Source: Streptomyces sp. NBC_00461
Lineage (GTDB): Bacteria > Actinomycetota > Actinomycetes > Streptomycetales > Streptomycetaceae
Direction: 5' to 3'
DNA length: 64,000 nt
Assembly: GCF_036013935.1 (NCBI RefSeq)
Contig: NZ_CP107902.1
Span: 1,576,001 to 1,640,000 of the forward strand
Part shown: one piece after another, positions 57,113-64,000 of the stretch
Numbering within the stretch: position 1 is the first letter of the stretch
Layout of the letters: each line of letters starts with the position of its first letter
Position numbers and translations under genes: made by a program
The notes under the pieces: generated by a model
Databases searched by the model: none
The model's input: the letters and a program-made list of their open reading frames with translations, nothing else
What the model was told of the DNA's origin: nothing

Positions 57113-57445
57113 TCACGCCCGGAAGACGTGTCGTCGGATCGCCGCGGCGTTCGAAAAGATACGGATACCGAGCACCACGACGACACCGGTGGACAACTGG
57201 GCGCCCACGCCCAACTTGTCCCCCAGGAACACGATCAGCGCGGCCACGACCACGTTGGACAGGAACGACACCACGAAGACCTTGTCGTCGAAAATCCCGT
57301 CGAGCATGGCCCGCAGACCACCGAAGACGGCGTCGAGCGCCGCGACGACGGCGATCGGCAGATAAGGCTCGACGACCGCCGGAACCTCAGGCCGGACCAA
57401 CAGTCCGGCCACGACTCCCACGACGAGGCCCAGTACGGCGATCAC
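57113..57445 (-). CDS. Small basic protein, DUF1290 (Sbp)
   Basis: A 110-residue membrane protein with three to four helices (IAVLGLVVGVVAGLLV at the start; VVSFLSNVVVAALIVFLGD) of the Sbp family. Sits between two DUF881 genes, overlapping or nearly touching both; the three form a unit kept in mycobacteria (Rv1823-Rv1825). Confidence 0.9.
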   Translation of the reverse strand: MIAVLGLVVGVVAGLLVRPEVPAVVEPYLPIAVVAALDAVFGGLRAMLDGIFDDKVFVVSFLSNVVVAALIVFLGDKLGVGAQLSTGVVVVLGIRIFSNAAAIRRHVFRA

Positions 57446-58347
57446 GATGTGCCCTTCTCAGTTTTCTCGGTGCTCGGCTGTGCAGTACGTACGATCACAC
57501 TCGGTGCTGCGGGCAACCGGAGGTCGCTCTCCACGGAGATGCTGGTCCGGATGCCGTAGTTCTCCTGCAGGGCATGCAGATACAGCCCGTCGGCACTGTT
57601 CTGGAACCTGGTGCTCAGCTGTTTGCCGTTCCCCACGGCGAGCACCGTGTAAGGCGGAACCAGTGGCTTGTTGTCGACCAGTATCGCGTCTCCCGCGGCC
57701 CTGATCGCCGACAGCGCCGTCAGCCGCTGGCCGTTGATGGAGACGGCCTCGGCCCCCGACTCCCACAGCCCGTTGACCACGCGCTGCATGTCGCGGTCGC
57801 GCACCCGACCGGTGTCGGAGAAGTCCGAGGTCTCGCGCGGGTCGCCGTTTCCGCCGCTGGTGGCTTCCTTGGCGTCGTTCACGACGAGCTTCACGCCGGG
57901 GCCGTGCACTTGCACCGCACCGGACAGAATGCCCACCAGCTCGCTCTTGTCTCCGCCACCGCTGTGCTTCAGTGCCTCCCGCTGCCGCGCACTCACGTCG
58001 TCGCGCAGTTTGTCCACGGAGCCTTCCAGCTTGTCCGCCGCCGCGGTCTCGCGGTCGATGCGGTCGATCAGCTCCTCCCGCTCCTTGGCGACGACGGGAG
58101 CCGCCACGCGCGCCTGTGCCGCTCCGACGGTCACGACGAGAGCCGCGAGCACCAGCCCGGCGGCCAGGCCGAGCCTGGCCTGGAGGGTCTTCGGCATGCC
58201 GCCCGCGCCCTCAGCCTTCTTCCGGGCGGCCGCCTCGGCGTAGCCGTCGTCGAGGCTGTGGTCCATGACGTTGGTGAGCAGCGACATGGAGGCGTCCGGG
58301 CGCGATGATCGCGTGGGTGTGCTCCGAACGGGGGGCTGCTGCGGCAT
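57442..58347 (-). CDS. DUF881 family membrane protein (second copy)
   Basis: A 301-residue protein with an N-terminal cytoplasmic head, one helix (about 61-83, LGLAAGLVLAALVVTVGAA), a coiled coil (AKEREELIDRIDRETAAADKLEG) and DUF881 domain (GLWESGAEAVSINGQRLTA). Overlaps the DUF1290 start by four bases. Start ATG at 58347 has a weak ribosome site. Confidence 0.88.
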   Translation of the reverse strand: MPQQPPVRSTPTRSSRPDASMSLLTNVMDHSLDDGYAEAAARKKAEGAGGMPKTLQARLGLAAGLVLAALVVTVGAAQARVAAPVVAKEREELIDRIDRETAAADKLEGSVDKLRDDVSARQREALKHSGGGDKSELVGILSGAVQVHGPGVKLVVNDAKEATSGGNGDPRETSDFSDTGRVRDRDMQRVVNGLWESGAEAVSINGQRLTALSAIRAAGDAILVDNKPLVPPYTVLAVGNGKQLSTRFQNSADGLYLHALQENYGIRTSISVESDLRLPAAPSVIVRTAQPSTEKTEKGTS

Positions 58348-58396
58348 GCAGCACATCGTCGCACGTCGCGCCCACTACCTCCGAATGGCCCCACCC

Positions 58397-58438
58397 GCGT
58401 GCCGGACAGGCCCCGTTGGGGACACCTGTCCGGCACGC
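58397..58438 (-). terminator. Terminator after the nucleotidyltransferase-mutase gene
   Basis: A 14-bp perfect stem (GCGTGCCGGACAGG / CCTGTCCGGCACGC) with an inner CCCC/GGGG pair, 17 bases past the gene stop. Confidence 0.88.
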
Positions 58439-58454
58439 GCGCGTGCTGCGTCTT

Positions 58455-60950
58455 TCAGCGCCCTGCGCTGTCCACGACCGCCGACCACTCGTCGAGCAGA
58501 GCCTGTGCGGAGGCGTCGTCCGGCCCTTCCGCCCACAGGTGGGTGACCGCCTCGGCTGGGTCCGGCAGCACCATCACCCAGCGCCCGTCGGTCTCCACGA
58601 CCCGCACGCCGTCGGTGGTGTCCACGAAGCGGTCTCCGGCCGCTTCGACGACCCGCCGCATCACAAGCCCCTTGACGGCCCAGGGGGTCGCCAGATCGCG
58701 TTTCAGGACGTGCGCACGCGGAATCCGCGCGTCGATCTGGCTCAGGGTGAGCTGCGTCCGCGCCACCAGCCCGATCAGCCGTACGAAGGCAGCCGTACCG
58801 TCGAAGACACTGCTGAATTCCGGGATGATGAAGCCGGCCCTGCCGTCACCGCCGAAGATGGTCGAGTCGTCACCGCCGACCCGTGTCAGGTCGTCGGGCG
58901 AGGTCGTCGTCCACTCCACCTGCGTCCCGTGGTAGGCCGCCACCTGCTCGGCGATCCTCGTCGTGGTCACCGGCAGCGCCACTCGCCCGCTGCGCCGCTC
59001 GGCGGCCACCAGGTCGAGCATGACGAGCAACGCACGGTCGTCCTCGACGATCCGCCCCTTCTCGTCGACCAGCGACAGCCGCTCGCCGACCGGGTCGAAC
59101 CGCACCCCGAAGGCGGCCCGCGAGGACGCCACGATCTCACCGAGCCGCACCAGCCCGGACCGCCGGACATCTGCGGTCTCGGTCGGCCGCGACTCATCGA
59201 GCCCCGGGTTGATCGTCAGCGAGTCCACGCCGAGCTTGCCGAGCAGGCTGGGCAGGACGAGACCGGCACTGCCGTTCGACGCGTCGACGACGACCTTCAG
59301 TCCGGACTCCTTGATCCCGGTCGTGTCGACATTGCGCAGCAGCGACCCTGTGTACGAGTCGAAGACGCTGGCGGGGAAGTGCAGATCCCCGATCTCACCG
59401 GGGAACGCCCTGCGGTACTCCTGCCGTGCGAACACCCGGTCCAGCTTTCGCTGGCTGCCCTGGGACAGATCGGCGCCGTTCCCGTCGAAGAACATGATGT
59501 CCACGGAGTCCGGCACCCCGGGCGTGGTCCTGATCATGATCCCGCCGGCACTGCCCCGCGCGGTCTGCTGCCGGGCGACGGGCAGCGGTACGTTCTCCAG
59601 GTCGCGCACGTCGATCGCGCTGGCCTGCAGAGCGGAGATGACCGCCCGCTTCAGGGCACGCGCGCCACGGGAGTGGTCGCGAGCCGTGGTGACAGTGGAG
59701 CCCTTCTTCAGGGTCGTCGCGTAGGCGCCGGCGAGCCGCACCGCGAGCTCTGGCGTGATCTCGACGTTCAGGATGCCGGAGACGCCACGAGCACCGAAGA
59801 GATGCGCCTGCCCCCTGGACTCCCAGATCACCGAGGTGTTCACGAAGGCGCCGGCCTCGATGGTCTTGAACGGGTAGACCCGCACATTGCCCTGAACGAT
59901 CGATTCTTCACCGATGAGGCACTCGTCGCCGATGACCGCGCCGTCCTCGATCCGCGCGGCACGCATGATGTCGGTGTTCCTTCCGACGACACACCCACGC
60001 AGATTGCAGTGCTGCCCCACGTAGACGTTGTCGTGCACCACGGATTTGTGCAGGAAAGCGCCGCTCTTCACGACGACGTTCGAGCCCACAACCGAGTGCT
60101 CGCGAATTTCGGCGCCGGCCTCGACCTTGGCGTAGTCACCGATGTAGAGGGGTCCGCGGAGAACGGCATCGGGATGTACCTCGGCGCCTTCCGCCACCCA
60201 CACACCCGGGGAGATCTCGAAACCGTCGATCTCGACGTCGACCTTGCCCTCCAGGACATCGGCCTGCGCCTTCACATAGCTCTCGTGGGTGCCGACGTCC
60301 TCCCAGTAGCCCTCGGCGACATAGCCATAGATCGGCTTGCCCTCCTTCATCAACTGCGGGAAGACATCCCCGGACCAGTCGACGGGCACATCGGGCTCGA
60401 CATAGTCGAAGACCTCGGGCTCCATGACATAGATGCCCGTGTTCACGGTGTCGGAGAAAACCTGGCCCCAGGTCGGCTTCTCGAGGAAGCGCTCGACCTT
60501 GCCTTCTTCGTCGACGATCGTGATACCGAACTCCAGCGGATTGGGCACGCGCGTCAGACACACAGTGACGAGCGCACCCTTTTCCTTGTGGAAGTTGATC
60601 AGCTCGGTGAGGTCGAAGTCGGTCAGGGCATCACCGGAGATGACGAGGAAAGCATCGTCCTTCAACGCCTCTTCCGCGTTCTTGACGCTCCCTGCGGTAC
60701 CGAGTGGCTTCTCCTCGTTGGCATAGGAAAGCTCCATTCCGAGCTCTTCGCCATCACCGAAATAGTTCTTGACCAATGAGGCCAGGAACTGGACAGTTAC
60801 GACGGTCTCGTTCAGCCCATGCCTTTTGAGCAGCCGTAGCACATGCTCCATGATCGGGCGGTTGGCCACGGGCAGGAGCGGCTTGGGCATGCTTGAGGTC
60901 ATGGGGCGAAGGCGTGTGCCTTCGCCTCCGGCCATCACGACGGCCTTCAT
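58455..60950 (-). CDS. Sugar-phosphate nucleotidyltransferase fused to a degenerate phosphomannomutase
   Basis: An 831-residue protein. Residues 1-235 are a nucleotidyltransferase (VMAGGEGTRLRPMT; LGTAGSV; FLEKP) of the mannose/glucose-1-phosphate type; 240-375 form a left-handed beta-helix of hexapeptides; from about 385 a phosphohexomutase domain. In that domain the active Ser loop reads IMIRTTPG (471-478) instead of TASHNP and the metal loop reads DPVGER (619-624) instead of DGD(A/G)DR, so the mutase is probably inactive. ATG at 60950 has GAGGAGG upstream. It probably makes GDP-mannose or a related sugar nucleotide for the cell envelope. Confidence 0.9.
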   Translation of the reverse strand: MKAVVMAGGEGTRLRPMTSSMPKPLLPVANRPIMEHVLRLLKRHGLNETVVTVQFLASLVKNYFGDGEELGMELSYANEEKPLGTAGSVKNAEEALKDDAFLVISGDALTDFDLTELINFHKEKGALVTVCLTRVPNPLEFGITIVDEEGKVERFLEKPTWGQVFSDTVNTGIYVMEPEVFDYVEPDVPVDWSGDVFPQLMKEGKPIYGYVAEGYWEDVGTHESYVKAQADVLEGKVDVEIDGFEISPGVWVAEGAEVHPDAVLRGPLYIGDYAKVEAGAEIREHSVVGSNVVVKSGAFLHKSVVHDNVYVGQHCNLRGCVVGRNTDIMRAARIEDGAVIGDECLIGEESIVQGNVRVYPFKTIEAGAFVNTSVIWESRGQAHLFGARGVSGILNVEITPELAVRLAGAYATTLKKGSTVTTARDHSRGARALKRAVISALQASAIDVRDLENVPLPVARQQTARGSAGGIMIRTTPGVPDSVDIMFFDGNGADLSQGSQRKLDRVFARQEYRRAFPGEIGDLHFPASVFDSYTGSLLRNVDTTGIKESGLKVVVDASNGSAGLVLPSLLGKLGVDSLTINPGLDESRPTETADVRRSGLVRLGEIVASSRAAFGVRFDPVGERLSLVDEKGRIVEDDRALLVMLDLVAAERRSGRVALPVTTTRIAEQVAAYHGTQVEWTTTSPDDLTRVGGDDSTIFGGDGRAGFIIPEFSSVFDGTAAFVRLIGLVARTQLTLSQIDARIPRAHVLKRDLATPWAVKGLVMRRVVEAAGDRFVDTTDGVRVVETDGRWVMVLPDPAEAVTHLWAEGPDDASAQALLDEWSAVVDSAGR

Positions 60951-61065
60951 GTCGGAAGCGTCCTCCTCAAAGAGACGACGGTCTAGCCGACTTCACCCAT
61001 CCAGATTGTCCCGCACTTTTCCGCCGAGGGCCATCGAGCCGCTACGGCCGCAGGAATCGGCGAGT

Positions 61066-61674
61066 TCAATCGGCCATGGCGTCCGCACGGACCAGGCGGC
61101 GGACTTGTACCACGTAGAGGACTCCTGCCCACCAGTAGAGCGTTGTACCCCATCCTGCGAACGCCCATCCGAAAATAGCAGCGAGTGACGAGATCCATCC
61201 GGTGCCGTCACTGAGCAGGAGCAACGGGAAGGCGTACATCAGGTTGAACGTGGCTGCCTTCCCCAGGAAGTTCACCTGCGGCGGCGGATAGCCGTGCCGC
61301 CTGAGGATGCCCACCATCACCAAGAGGACCAGCTCACGCGCCAGAAGTAGAGCGGTCAACCAGATCGGCAGAATCTCGCGCCAGGTGAGGCCCACCAACG
61401 TGGAGAGAATGTAGAGCCGGTCGGCTGCCGGGTCGAGGAGCCGGCCGAGGCTGCTGATCTGGTTCCAACGCCGCGCGAGCTTGCCGTCGAGGTAATCGCT
61501 GACTCCGCTCAGAGCCAGCACCAGCAGCGCCCACCCGTCACTCTTGGGGCCTCCGAACTCAGGCCTGAGAACCAGCCACAGGAAGACCGGCACGCCGGCG
61601 AGACGAGCCATGCTGAGGATGTTGGGGATGGTGAGGACCCGGTCTGTCTGGACGCGGGTCTCCTGGACCTCCAC
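61066..61674 (-). CDS. CDP-alcohol phosphatidyltransferase
   Basis: A 202-residue membrane enzyme with about five helices and the signature DG-x2-AR-x8-G-x3-D-x3-D (DYLDGKLARRWNQISSLGRLL, then DPAAD). Members make phosphatidylglycerol-phosphate, cardiolipin or phosphatidylinositol-phosphate; by gene order it corresponds to PgsA2 (Rv1822). GTG at 61674 has AGGAGG 8 bases upstream. Confidence 0.92.
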   Translation of the reverse strand: MEVQETRVQTDRVLTIPNILSMARLAGVPVFLWLVLRPEFGGPKSDGWALLVLALSGVSDYLDGKLARRWNQISSLGRLLDPAADRLYILSTLVGLTWREILPIWLTALLLARELVLLVMVGILRRHGYPPPQVNFLGKAATFNLMYAFPLLLLSDGTGWISSLAAIFGWAFAGWGTTLYWWAGVLYVVQVRRLVRADAMAD

Positions 61675-61731
61675 CCGGGAGCCTCCTGTGGGAAAACGAG
61701 CCAACGATGCTCCCTGACCTTACCCCAACGC

Positions 61732-61776
61732 AAAAAAGCTCTGGCCCTTGGGCTTGTGTGCCCAAGAGCCAGAGCT
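61732..61776 (-). terminator. rRNA operon terminator
   Basis: AGCTCTGGCCCTTGGGC and GCCCAAGAGCCAGAGCT form a 17-bp stem with one G-T pair around a 6-base loop, followed on the minus strand by a run of T (61732-61736). Classical intrinsic terminator directly after the 5S gene. Confidence 0.95.
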
Positions 61777-61782
61777 CTAAAA

Positions 61783-61904
61783 GGAGTTCGGCGGCGTCCT
61801 ACTCTCCCACAGGGTCCCCCCTGCAGTACCATCGGCGCTGTAAGGCTTAGCTTCCGGGTTCGGAATGTAACCGGGCGTTTCCCTCACGCTATAACCACCG
61901 AAAC
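61783..61904 (-). rRNA. rrf: 5S ribosomal RNA
   Basis: On the minus strand the sequence begins GTTTCGGTGGTTATAGCGTG and carries the conserved CGCCGATGGTACTGC and GGGAGAGTAGGACGCC segments of actinomycete 5S rRNA. Length about 120 bases; ends fixed to within a few bases. Confidence 0.97.
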
Positions 61905-61992
61905 ACTATGAAACTGTTCAGCCGCACCGTTGTCGTGGCCCGACAACGGGGCTGTTCGTGGTTTCAGAACCAACACAGTGGACGCGAGCAAC

Positions 61993-64000
<2,008 letters not shown>

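Overview
The base composition (very GC-rich, strong third-position GC), densely packed genes, ATGA/GTGA stop-start overlaps and Shine-Dalgarno sites of the GGAGG type point to an actinomycete chromosome, and the gene content (ScoMcrA-free core genes, DUF5999, PadR with a glycine-rich head, TOBE/mod cluster, GarA-type FHA neighbourhood, rrn operon with a streptomycete 5S) fits Streptomyces. The window looks like ordinary chromosome: I see no transposase, integrase, CRISPR array, tRNA or large biosynthetic cluster. About 60 protein genes, one 5S and one partial 23S rRNA gene and one tandem riboswitch are supported.

Layout. 1-6.9 kb: the start of a uracil-DNA glycosylase gene, a peptide-binding lipoprotein, two SDR reductases, a HipA-like kinase/DUF3037 pair, a Rieske lipoprotein and an isochorismatase-fold protein that has lost its usual catalytic residues. 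6.4-16.4 kb: small flavin-binding (PPOX/PaiB) proteins, three DMT/EamA exporters, a LysR and a MocR regulator each divergent from a probable target, a free-standing Clp N-domain protein, and a PadR regulator. 16.5-25.5 kb: a ThDP enzyme coupled to a metal-dependent cyclase, PhzF, a CPBP protease, a solute-binding/VWA fusion lipoprotein-like protein and a GCS2-type ligase. 25.9-31.6 kb: DUF5999, then a LacI regulator beside a GH10 xylanase and a binding-protein/permease/permease sugar ABC operon, which together look like a xylan/xylo-oligosaccharide utilisation locus. 31.9-34.5 kb: an acetate uptake channel translationally coupled to an acetyl-CoA synthetase, with a CRP-type palindrome in front.

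34.6-42.6 kb is a potassium region: kdpE, kdpC, kdpB, kdpA, kdpF and an extra 27-residue membrane peptide, divergent from a large APC-family permease. The sensor kinase gene kdpD, expected between kdpC and kdpE, is absent and is replaced by a 151-base stretch full of inverted and tandem repeats. 44.0-47.9 kb is a molybdate cluster: an HTH-TOBE regulator, modA, modB, modC and a double-TOBE molybdate-binding protein. 47.99-51.14 kb is gcvP behind a tandem glycine riboswitch.

51.3-61.7 kb holds a PRC-barrel protein, a DNA polymerase IV with an extra C-terminal domain, then the conserved actinobacterial block also found in mycobacteria (pgsA-like, DUF881, DUF1290, DUF881, FHA/GarA, MerR, bifunctional nuclease, MerR), interrupted by a nucleotidyltransferase-phosphomutase fusion whose mutase half looks catalytically dead. 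The window ends in the distal part of an rrn operon on the minus strand (23S then 5S, then a strong terminator).
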